From: Parus major
Lineage: Eukaryota > Chordata > Aves > Passeriformes > Paridae
Assembly: GCF_001522545.3 (NCBI RefSeq)
Contig: NC_031770.1
Span: 7,963,321-8,027,320, forward strand
Reading direction: 5' to 3'
Length of the DNA stretch: 64,000 nucleotides
Below are positions 49,459 through 61,200 of the stretch, piece by piece. Position 1 is the first letter of the stretch, and each line of letters starts with the position of its first letter. Below the pieces are notes generated by a model that did not search any database, was not told the origin of the DNA, and saw only the letters and a program-made list of their open reading frames with translations. The translations under genes and the position numbers were made by a program.

Positions 49459-52400
49459 GTCAAGAATTTATCGACTTCTTTTAGTTCTATATTGTGTAGT
49501 GATATTTTCATTGCTTTACCATAGTATTAGATTCCTTGGTGACCTATTAATTCAAATTTGAGGTTAAGACAGCCTTTTTAAAAAATAAAAAATAGTAAGT
49601 TGAAAGCATCAGGAAAAGTCAGTGGGCTAAAAAGAAGTAACATTTTTAAAGGCTAGAAGTCCCTACTTGAGTGTCAGCATTTAATGTTAGTTCCTTCCTT
49701 TAAGTGTCTGTGTCACACAGCACAGACAAAAGACAGTCAAAGGACTCCATGGGCACTTTTATAAGGTCACTCCAACATAGAGGTGCTGAAAAATAGTTTT
49801 AAATCAAAACAAAATCTTTGCTGTCTCTCAAGAGCTTGAAAGGCAGCCAGGGACACTTCAGCAAAGCAGCATGTCACTGTATTAACTCACCAGACAAATA
49901 ATTGTGTAGATTGCAACAGGGAAGTCTGTGTAGGGTGTGTTCCAGAGACCAACTCTTTTCCAACAGGGTTGTTAGACACCTTGAAAGTTGATTCACTTTT
50001 TTTTTTTTTTCTGGGAATAAACTAATTTCTGTTATGTTTTGCTGGATATTCTACTGAATAAAATGACTTCCTCCTCTGTTGCTGATGTGAACTTTGTGCA
50101 AGTTGGGCTGTGACAGCTGTTCCCAAAAATAGTGACCATTGCTGTTGCTGGAGCTCTGTTTCTGTCTGCTTCCTTACAAATAGGCTTGCTTCATGGATTG
50201 TAGGACAAGACTGGAAAGCAGATCAGCTAAAGGGGGTTGCAGAAGACTTGTGATCAAATTGCAGCTTGGCATTACTGTAAAGTGCAACAACTTGCCTGTG
50301 TCCCAAACAAAGGTACATCTGCACTGCCTATTTTTTGAGGGAAAAGAGAGAAGAAGTGCTGCAGCTGGCAGAAATTTGCTTTTGGGGAGAGAATGTCCAA
50401 GTGCTAGCTCTTGTCCTGGAATCAGTTCTCTTGACTGATGGAGAACAATTGAGAGCTTCCTGCTAATTTTGGGGGGCTTATACTCAGAGCAGCTATAGTG
50501 CAGTTGTCTACAATGAAAAACATTTGAGCCTTCTTCATGTTTTCTGATTATTTTATCACCACTGTAGATACTGCATTTTTTGTTTAGGTCTTGCCAATTT
50601 TAGGCTTCTTCAACTTGGTCCCAGCTGTCATGGGTAGAACACTGATGTCAATGTGGTTCTTAGCCCTAGTAGGAACTGCTTCAAAGACCTCTTGGGTGTG
50701 GCTTTTTCCACATTGTCCAACCAAATTTCTCCTTTTCAGAAGGTCAGCTGACCCTGTCATCTCACTCCTGCTAACCAGTAGTGCAGCTGGCCATCCTGGA
50801 TCCCTTCCTTGTTCCAACCACGCTCTGTCAGTCAGTCCATACAGCTCTTCTGCTGATTACATCATATTTAGCTGCAGAGGTGCACAACAACGCTCTTTCC
50901 CTTAAAATGGGAATGCTTTATTTTACAGAGAGGAAGCAGGATGATTTCCTGTGTGAGGCTCACTGAGGATTAATGGGTCTGTCAAGATCCGTGATCGGCG
51001 GCTTAGCAGGGCTGACACATGAAAGGACTGCAGTGCTGTGTGTGAACCACCTTCAGGCTTAAAACTATTTCTGTAGTTCAGTCCCAGAGAGCTGAATGAA
51101 CATGAACTCAGAATTCAATTACTTCCTCACAGCCCCAGTAGAGATCCATTTACATGCCAGGAGAAACCATTGCTGAGCAAGGACATGATGCTGCTCTCGC
51201 TGGGACCCCATAAGCAGGATAGCTGTCCTCCAAATCCAGCATGTTTGGCTGGAAGTCTTGAAGGATGGCTGTTTACCACATGACAAACCTGTACTTTTCA
51301 CCAATATGTCACACAGTATTTTTGAAAGCTCTTCTCACTTTCTAGAGACTTTAGGGCACATTCTGGTCCCCCATAGACTGACAAAAGAAATTTCTCTTTA
51401 GTAGGCCAGAAGGGGATTTTTAGGGTGAAAAGACAAAGGGTAAAGCAGAATGGATATTGCTAAGTTTTTACTTTCAAGGACTAGTGTCTTGGGGGTAAAA
51501 TCTTTCCTTTGTCTCTATTTTCTATTTACCTGTCCTTGGATGGAAGAGAAAATAAATCCCAAGAAAATGATCTACAGATGCATAATAGCCTTTTCTGCAA
51601 TGACTCTGTATCTTTCAGTTTACCCATTGAAGGAAAAGCTGTAGACTGCTTTTGTACCATTGGAAGAGATGAATAATGTCTATGTCATGCTTTTGGCTGT
51701 AGCATATAGCGAGCAGAGGTAGTGGTAGTTTATTTTGCAGCTGTAACACTTTGGTAAGCTGCAGGAAAGAGAGAGGTATCCTGCTTCTGAATTTTGCTCT
51801 ATAAATGCTATATCTCTGACTTCTCCAGTATGGTAAACTGAAGCAAAAGTCTTTCAGTGAAAAGGAATCTTCTATATATTGTGAATGTTTAATGGTATTT
51901 CATTTAAGCAGCCTCCTTCCTCTGATTCTTTTGCTTGATTCATTCCCTTTTGTGCATCATTCCTTGGCTTCCCTGTCTGTATGAAAGCTCAGGCAGCTTG
52001 TCTTTTTTTGGGAGACTTGCCAGGGAAAATCTGTAAGCCAGTGGATTGTACAGTGCGACTCCAGTGTGGGTATGTCTTTCCCAGTGGCACTGAAAGGCTG
52101 AAGAACACTGGCACAGTGAAACCTACCCAGCCTGTTCCTTCCAGTCTGGGATGTGATTTACCTTGTCAGCCCCACAGGTTCCACCCCATCTTTTGGCTGC
52201 AAATACCTCCTATGGCTTTCAGTTGGAATTAGCACACAACAGGACCTCAAAAATTTGTCGGTAATCATTTTCCCATGAACATTTTAAATGAAACCGCAGT
52301 CCAGCTTGTAAAGGGTTCTGTTTCCCTGAGATGGGCTATTGAGCCTTAAAGGTACGGCTTTGGATCTGTTTCTGACTATCCTTTCACCCTGAATTTTACT

Positions 52401-55400
52401 TGTATTTCTCCCTGCGGTGCTGACAGGATAATAATATTGTAACATTGTCACATCTGGTTAGGGAGAGGGGAAGGAGGAGGAGGAAATGAGGAACTCTCTC
52501 CTGAACTAACCTAAGCACTATTCTATAAACAAATGAACACAGGAAACTGGTGAGTGGGCCACAGCCTCCCACAGCTGCAGAGGGATGTGTCTTGCCTTTT
52601 TCTGTGCACCCAGTGCTCTCATTAACTTCAGTGAACCCCAGAGACCCTGACATATGAAGATTTAGAAAGTCGGTGCTAATGCAACCTTTCATCTACTGTC
52701 TTTTTTCCCTCCAAAGTCAGTGGGGGACTTGGATGTTCAAGAACATCTGTTCATTTCTAAACATTGGGGTATTTACCTTTTCTAATATCTCAGGTTGCTC
52801 ATTTGTACCCCAGCAGGTTCCTAGGAGCTCACTAGATGACCTCTGGGACTTGGATTCTAGGCCTAAGATGGAACAGCAATTTTTAATTTTTATTTTGCTT
52901 AAATAAAAAAAATAAATATCTGTGAGCAATGATTAAATTATTGAGACTTATCACTAATTATTATTTTCCACATGCTAAATCCACTTTGAAAATAACACAG
53001 AAGTTTACAAACTACCAAATCAAGGCCTCAGGTTTTGTGGTAATTGCCCAGGCATTGTAAATGGGATACCCTTTACTTTCAATGCTGCAAAAGAAGCATC
53101 AGAGTGAAAAACTTTTATCTTCCCGACAACAAAAAGAATAAGCAGAAAGTATCAGAACCCTTTTCCCCACTCTTTCCCATTTTAGGACTCAAAATCTATT
53201 GCCTGCTTCTATGACCTTTTTGCTCTGCAGTTGGGTAAGACTCTTCCATGAAGTGTAGTGTGATTCCAAGCCTATTTTTGGTCCCACTAATCTTGAAAAT
53301 GCGGATTCATGACACAGAGCCCAAGCTTGCTTGCCAGATCTGTGCTTTTGCTGGCAGTCCAAATTCAGTCCCTCTGAGCTCTGTTGCCAGGCTCCCTTTT
53401 AGTCAGGTACCAGTGCAGGCTGTGTAATGTTTGCAGCAAGACTCCCTACCTGAGGCACTTCATCTTCTTGATAGATCTTTTTTTTCATGTGTGCACGTGT
53501 GTTCATATCAAGCATGAGTGCAGCAGACCTGCTTTTATTGTTTTTCCCCTCTTCTTCACCCCCCAGCTCCTCTTCTGCTATGGTGGGAACCCCTTTATGG
53601 CAGCTCCTTTGTATTTGCAGATGTAGTAGGGTTAGGCAGTAAGATGAAATACTTCTGTTGTCAGGGAGCCAGCCCAGCTGGGTAGGATCAGGTGTGAAAA
53701 TGTGCTGCTTATGTCGTCCTCAGGCTGAAGAATTACATTCAGGTGTTACACACCAGTTTTGAATAAATAGGAGAGCATAGTGAGAAAGATCTGTAAAGTA
53801 TCTGGTGTCCACTGTTCTCCTCTGTTTTCTGCTTCTTGAGTTTTTTTATTCTCCCCCATGTTTCATTTTGTTATGAGGCTGAATTGTATGCCTGAAGTCT
53901 GAGCAGATGAAGAGGAGTCCTGAAGGTAGTGAGGGGGTTTTCTCTTCTTTCAATATTTTTCTTCCCTTTTTTCCTAAGGACTTTTTCTGTAGCCCCAGAG
54001 GAGTGGGACTGTGGTGATAAGGCACACAATCCTTACAAGTTGCTGTTGAATCTCTTCTGGGCAAGCCAAATACTTAGCCTGGGTGCCAGCTGAGTCTTGA
54101 GGAGTGGAGTTATGCTAGGCTGTCAGTGGGAACTTAAAGGAGAGCATGAGGGGTAGTGTAAGGGAGCAAGGTTTCTGCATATGCCTACTAAAGAGTAATG
54201 AAGATCTAAGGAATCCAAAGAGCTATGAGCCCAAAGCTTTTTCAGAAGGATGGAAACATTCCTCCTCTGAACAGAAACTTGAAGATTTGCAGGGGGAATG
54301 ATAGAGGCTGCTCCCACATTTCATTATTTCAAATTGGTTTTTTTCCTTCATCTTCAGATTTTATTTTATTTTTTTTGCCTACTCAGGTTCTTTCTGCCAG
54401 GGCATGAACTATGAATTATGTAGTTTAAAACAGCAACCAAACCAATATATCTATTCAAGAGATAAGGTTCTGTATACCAAGAGATTTTTAGAACATAGGG
54501 AGCCAGTTCAGACTTTAACATCAAGGAGACTGAGACTCATCTGTACTCTTAGACATGTTCCATACATACTCCTAGGTGAAAGTACCATGATAGCAACATA
54601 TGGCACCATGTGGGCCTCCAGCTCTGGGCAAAGGAACCACTGTGACTTCTTTTGACACCTGGAGAGGTGAGTTGTCTGCTGGGTTCTTTGATTTAGGGAT
54701 GGAATATTCCTTGTGAGGACCAGAGTTCTTAGGGCTTTAGATTGAAAAAAAAATATATGAAAATCAGGATAGTATTTCAAGTGTTACTGTGCACTAGGCA
54801 AAGATTGTGATCCTGGCACAGACTCATCACTGCAGAGCTATGGCTTTTTCAACCCTATTGCTAGTTAATAAACTTGGGAGATCATGGATACTTTTAAAGT
54901 CTTGGCCATTAAGGAGGCTTTTTTACATGTAATACTGTGTAGTCACTAAAACTGGGGAGTAAATCATGAGTACTATTGGAAGCATGGTGTGTTGAGGCTG
55001 CTTCACTGCCCTCACTTTCCTGTGGGGTGTGGGCTATTACCCTGACAACTTAAGTTAAAAGCTGTCAGATCCAGCCATATCCTCTGGCAACTGCAGTGGA
55101 AATTATGTGAACCACTAATTCAGTGGTGAGGTACAATTTCTGACAGCATAACAGAGAATCAGAATGTTTAAAATAGTTTTGGCTATGACTTTTGTATTTT
55201 GAATGTTCCTGGGGAAATCTTTTCTTTTAGGTTTGCTTTTTACCTGGGGGATTTTTTTTACATGCTTAATTTATTTTAAAAGAAGTCTGAATGTGTAGGG
55301 TCTACTTTGCCTCCTTGCTGTTGGTGCAGTACTGATCCTGAATGCCAAGTGCAAAGACATTAAATATTATATTTGCTAAACAAAACTGACACATTCCTAC

Positions 55401-56937
55401 TTTTACACAAGGAAGCAGCGGCACTTCCCATGCTCCTGAGAGTTTAAAATGATCCATTTTATTGAGCGAAATAATGACAGCACTAGCTGAGCAGAACAGT
55501 AATTATTATCTCTAGGAGACCCAGGAGAAGAGTGTTTTAAAAGGGAAAATACTGTTTTTCATGTATTTCTTTAAATTCTGGTATCAGCAGTTCAAGATTC
55601 GTCAGGCATAACTAAAAATAGAGATTGTAGCCAGATGTGTTTCAGGGGACAGATTGTGTGGAGGCCTCTTGGAGTCAATGGGGTGGGATAAAGCCAGAAT
55701 TTGTCTGTCCACTGGCTCCACTGCACTGGGAAACCTGGCACAGCTCAGCATGTGTATGATGAAAATCAAGTAGAAGGGACTGTGTTTAACTTGTATTCAG
55801 GCTGTTTGAAGTGGGGGTAGGAAGTTGAGTTGACTCCATTTCCCCCCTCCAGGATTTTTGTCAGCACAGGTGGTCTGACTGCTGCTTGCTCTTGGTCTGT
55901 CTGTATGACAGTGTAAGATGTGAAAGAAAAAGTTAAAAAAACTTGAGATGCTGCAAACTTCTTGGAGTGTGTACTGATTTACAATAGGAGGAAGGTGTGC
56001 AAGCTTTGATTAGAAGGACTAATCTTCAATATTTTGTGATGCTGACAAAGTAACAAGTGCAGACAAAATACTAGCAACCACAAGAGTAGACAAGGCCAGT
56101 AATCTCTTTTCTTGTAATTGTAAACAAACAAAATAAAAAATATGAGCTGTGATAAGGTCAGACTTGAGTTCATCCTTTGTCTTAGAGGCATTGCTGCATG
56201 TCCAAGGTTTTCTTCTTTCTGACTACGTTGTGAGCATCCTCACAGAGGGTACTACAGAGCTGGCTGTGCAATCTTTCTCAATGCTGTTGGATCACAGGCA
56301 TAATTATTATATAAATAGATGCTAAATTTGGTATTTTTCTGGGAATATGAGGTCCCTTTAAGACATTGTGTGAGTAGAATGTGACATAATGAGTGAACTT
56401 CCACATTATTTTCTCAACCAAAAAGCCAAAAATGCCTAGAAAATTATATTGGTCAGATCCTCAGCTTATGTAATGGGCCTTCTGAATGAGTTTTCCTAGA
56501 AAGGAATCTGTTCACTGTAAGTTCACTTGGCTTGGTATTAGCGTGGCCTGTGTTACTCAGACATTCCTTCCTAAATTCAGCCAGTTGGCACTCTGCCCAT
56601 TGTGGTTATTTTTGCCTTTTGTCCCTAAAGACTTTTCTGAGAGCCAAGGTCCAGGTGTATTCTTGGGTGTCAGCTGCACGTCAGATCTTAGGGCAGCATT
56701 AAATTCCAAACAGGACAAATGGAGTGCTGGCTGCTCCCTTCCCACTATAGAATATTCTACTTGATGACACAATTCCTTCATCCCCTAGATTTACACTTCA
56801 TTAGAAACCCAAACCTGCTCCCAGGTTTTCAAGAGCTTGTTAGCTCTCAAAGCACCAAGAGTGCTGCCTAATTTGCAAGTGGGAAGGCTTGGGGAAGGCA
56901 GTATGACATGAATTTTCTTTGATCCAGCTTTTCAAGT
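49459..56937. other. Intergenic DNA, no gene recognised
   Basis: Short frames only. A T run lies near 49999-50011. A 77-codon minus-strand frame at 50584-50817 ends in a Lys-rich C terminus and is unassigned (see findings). Nothing else was recognised. Confidence 0.6.
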
Positions 56938-58264
56938 TGTCATGGTTTGATACTGGCCAAATGCCAGGTATCCATGAAAGTCATTCACTTACCCTCTCCT
57001 GCAACTGTTGGGCAAAGGAGGGGGAAAGAAAATTAACAAAGGGCTCATGAGTTGAGATAAGGATGGGGAGAAAAACACTCTAAGGGCAAAACTGGTTTAA
57101 ATTCAAAGGTATAAAGTAAATTTGTTATGAACAGAGTCAGAGGAGGATAATGAGAAGTAAAATAAGCCTTTAAAAAAACATTTCCCCCAGCCCCTCCCTC
57201 TTTCCCACTGACAGTGCAGGGAGACAGGGAGTGGGGGTCTTGGTCAGTTCATCATTCAGGATCTTCCTCTGTTTCCTCAGGGAGAGGAGTCTTTTCTCTG
57301 CTATGCCATGGGGCTCCTCCCATGGGCAAACAGTCTTCCCAAAACTGTTGTGGTGTGGGTCACTTCTCCATGGGGTACAGTCCTCTAAGGTTCTACTTTG
57401 AAAGGAAGGACCTTCTCTCTCTCTATTTGGTTCTCCCACTGGACCACAGCTTTCTCTGGCATCTACTCACTCTGGTGTGAGCACTTTGCCCTGGGCAAGT
57501 GAATGGATTTTTGCATCTGCTGTGGACTTCACACATCACAAGGGGACACTTGGTTTCACCATAATCCTCACCACAGCTTGCAGAGGAATCTCGGCTCCTA
57601 CCTCACCCCTCTCTTTTCCACTGACCTTGGTGCTGCCATGTTGTTTTCCCTCACATGTCCTCACTTCCTCCTCTTCTCTGACTGCAAGAGAAACTGCTGC
57701 TTGCACATCCACTGCCAACAAGTTCCACAAATTCAAAGATTTCCCATAGAGAATTTTATCTCTATGGTTCCTTGCTGGGGAATTGCTTGTCGTGCTTCCC
57801 CTGCTGCTCAGTCGGCCCTGCCACAATTGTGCAGGCAGTGGTGGCCACTTTGGCACCAGAGCTATTTAACTCTTGTGAGGTAGGGTGCTGGGAAGGGGAA
57901 ACCACTGCCCTGGCCCTTTTCGCCCTCAGTGTGGCTGGCTAGGGGTAGCCAGGCAGGCAAGGCTCACTTACAAAGATGGTGGTGGCCACAGTGGCGCATT
58001 GTGGCGTGTCATGCTGGGGATGGTCCCCAAAGGGCTGCACTTTGCCCGTCCTGGAAAAAAACCTGTGCGTGCTGTTTGGATTTTCTTCTTAAATAGGTCA
58101 TCACAGAGGTGTTACCAACCTTTCTAATTGGGTCTGCAGCATGGGTGTCTTCAGAGCCATCAGGAATTGGCTCTGTCAGACATGGTGGAAGTTTCTTCTC
58201 GCAGAAGCCACCTCTGTGGCCCCCCCCCCCCCCCCCCCAAAAACCAGTCTGTGTCAAACCAACA
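56938..58264 (-). mobile_element. Solo LTR, large avian ERV (probably ERVL-type), 1327 bp
   Basis: On the + strand it begins TGTCATGGTTTGATACTGGC and ends AAACCAACA, so the sense (minus) strand runs TGTTGG...CATGACA. It is flanked by a perfect 5-bp duplication, CAAGT at 56933-56937 and 58265-58269. Its words match a long LTR abundant in bird genomes: GGCTCATGAGTTGAGATAAG, GAGGATAATGAGAAGTAAAA, the repeated TCC(C)ATGGG...CAGTC(C/T)TC units, CACTGACCTTGGTGCTGC, and TGGAAGTTTCTTCTCGCAGA. In the sense direction a TATA-like TATTTAAGAAG lies near 58086-58098. The poly(A) region (about 57100-57125) has lost a clean AATAAA. No internal retroviral sequence or partner LTR is present. The frames of 80-126 codons on both strands at 57170-58347 lie inside it and are not genes. 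The 5-bp duplication fits the ERVL class; the exact family name needs a repeat library. Confidence 0.88.
58220..58238. repeat. C19 homopolymer inside the LTR
   Basis: Nineteen consecutive C residues (G19 on the LTR sense strand), close to the LTR 5' end. Related LTR copies also carry a C-rich stretch here; the length is likely unstable and prone to sequencing error. Confidence 0.95.
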
Positions 58265-58269
58265 CAAGT

Positions 58270-61200
58270 GAAGGTAAATAATGTGACCAGGACTTCAGGA
58301 GGAAAAGTTAAAATAAGGAAAAAGAAAGCATTGGCATAGAAATACAATTTCAGTAAATAGCAGTGGTGCTGATTTCTGGAAAAACAGTTAAGTCAGTATG
58401 GAAACAATTAATGCTGTCTGCTGTACCCATGAAACAGAAGTAAAGATAGCTGATGCTTCAGGATAAAGTTCTTCATCAATCACTGGTTTATTTTATTAGC
58501 ATTCATAGTGCTGTGTGGTGTGATTACTTCTGATGTCTTGTGACAAGCATAATGAGAAATTTCAGGGCCAAACCCAGACCTGGCACTGGACCCACACACA
58601 CAGCTCTGAATTTGGACTCTAATGTAACACATATGAAGGCATAAACCTTTCCTGAAGAAACAGATTCCACCTCAACCCCTGGCCCTCACTGAGGTTATTG
58701 CCTACATTCAGATTTATTGATAAAGCATTGCTGAAGCTGTCTCCTCTTTTAGAAATTGCCCTACAAATGATATGTTGAAAAATTGGAGGTTCCCATATTG
58801 TCTGGACTGCTCTTTATTGTGTGAACATCCTGGTTTTGCTAACTAAATGACCAAATGCTTTGCAGCCAGATGGTATTGATTCCTTACAGTTGTGTTCACA
58901 TATCAGATGTAGATATTGTATTCCACTTCCCATTACATCTGAAAATGACTGAGCCTGATTGACAATATGGCATTCACATTGAGATGTTTGCTTTGTGAAA
59001 ACTGACTGCTGCTCAGAATTATTTTGTATTATTAACTCTTTTACATTGCCCCTGCTGTTTGATCAGTTTGTTTCTCTTTGTTCTAAGCCATATGTGTTTT
59101 CAAAACTAATACTTACACACCTTTCAAGGCCTTTGATTGCTGTACAAAAGATGATGAATCTCTAGGGGATCTAACTATGTCCTGGAGCATACAACCTAAT
59201 GAGAAAAATAAGTTCAAAATACCAAAGTATGGTGCTCTGATATTCTATCTCCTAGCTTTCAAATTCAAATGAAAAACGAAAAGGATCTGCTGTGATGAAG
59301 CATTAGCTGCATGAATAGCAAGTCTAACTCCAATATTCCCAAGAGGCACTGTATTTAACAGTGCAGTGCCATTGCTTCTGGATTTCTCATCAGTTCTTTG
59401 TACACTTTCTGTAGATGGTAAATACCCCGTTTTGTTTGTGAGAGGAGAAAGAATGTTGTTTCAAGGCCTTTTTTTGAGGTTTTTTTTTAAGGTTCTCAAA
59501 AGCTTTTTGAATGCTGTCTCTGTGAAAGAATTAGGGGGAAGGAACAATTATTCTTGAGCTGTGAATAATGCTGGATTTGCACAAGAGTGAATATACCCCA
59601 GATTCTTTTGAACCTTGCCATAGCTATGATGAAGGGGATCACTTAAGGGTAGAAAAAGGAGACAATCTGTGTGTGACTTGAAAAATTGCTATTTCCTCCC
59701 TTCCCTAAGTCTCCAGCCTATCTGGAAATGAAGATAGCAGTATATCTCTGTGCCTTTTACTTTTGCTCTTCTGCCATCTTCTACCAAATGGTAGGTACCC
59801 TCAAGTGTAAAGGTACAGCCATAGGAGGAACAAGGTAAGGACACCATCACCAAAATTACAGCATCAAGGATAAACTTTTCTGTCAGTTGCTTGGAAATAC
59901 AGAGTGTAGGTCTAGGAGGATGTAGTAAGCTGGGTCTTTCTGTGGCATCAGCAGGAAGCTGCTTTAGCCAAGGGAAAAAGGATGAAAGCCTTGCTTCTGT
60001 TCAGAGTAGAGGTGCTTCATCTCACTGTTCCTCACTGGCTTTTAATCCTCTTCCCCAAGATGAAGCACAAAATGATGCCTCTCTTGACAAGGGGACAGTT
60101 GAATAATGAGGGCAAGAAGTTACTCTATTCATGTTCAAAATGACTGTAAGAGCTTCCCTTCCCTGAAAAGTGACCAATGTTTCTTTTTGCTATTTTTGGG
60201 TGACTTTTTGTTGTTGTTTTAGCCAGCTGCACTACTTTTAGTCTATCATAGACTCAGTTTGGTTCAGTGCCTTGATATCATGGCCCAACTAGACATGATA
60301 AATATTCACAAGCTCATGAACAGTACACAGAAGCTAAGACTTGACTTTTTTTTCTGTAAAGCTATGGAATATCAACTCTCTGTGCAGGTACTACAGCGTT
60401 TTTAGGAAAATGTGGTATGAAAATTGACCAATAAGATACAGTTTTCTTGTCTATTGTGAACCAAGAAAAAGCACTTCTTAATGCAGATCTGGTAAATATG
60501 TTAAATCTGATATAAAAGGCTTTCCTGGCACAGGTAAAAAAAATATTTCACTGGTGCATTTGTGTGCAAGCTGCATGCATGTGATGTTTTTTATTTTGAA
60601 ACTTTTTCTGCACAAAGGATTTTGTAACAGTGCAATAAAACAATCATGCCCAGCCATCTTGAGCCAGAAAATGATATTTAATTTTTGTTGGTGGCAATAA
60701 CCACTGTTTTAAACTCCCAATTTAAATAAAATAAATAACTTCTAAGAAATAAATAACATCTAGGTATTCTTAGTGCCTAAGATGAGTACCTTCTGTCCTT
60801 CAATATATTTATCCTCACCTCACCCCTCTGAAAGGATATATCCCCACTTGTGCAATTGGGGGTTACATTTCAGAAAAGATAAATAATACACAGCTGAGTA
60901 ACAAGTCTTTATGGGAAATGCCAGTTAAACTTGTTTCTTCAGGAGCTACCTCCAAACTCAGACCTGTCCAAATCACTAGAGATCAAAACCCAAAACTGAT
61001 TAAAAGATAACAGGACCGTGCTTAGCATCTTTGGCATTAAGAAGCTCCTACTATGCCCAGTGGCTGCAAAAATACGTTAACTGGATAGTTACATTGCAAA
61101 AGAGATTACCCCCTGATTTAAGAAATGCAGGGAATGCCAGATCCCTTTTTCCAGGGCTAGCCATAATCAAATTCCTTTCTTTACTGCTTTTTGTAATCCC

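Noticed and set aside
57170..58347. Cluster of frames up to 126 codons on both strands
   Set aside because: They lie within the solo LTR, which is non-coding.
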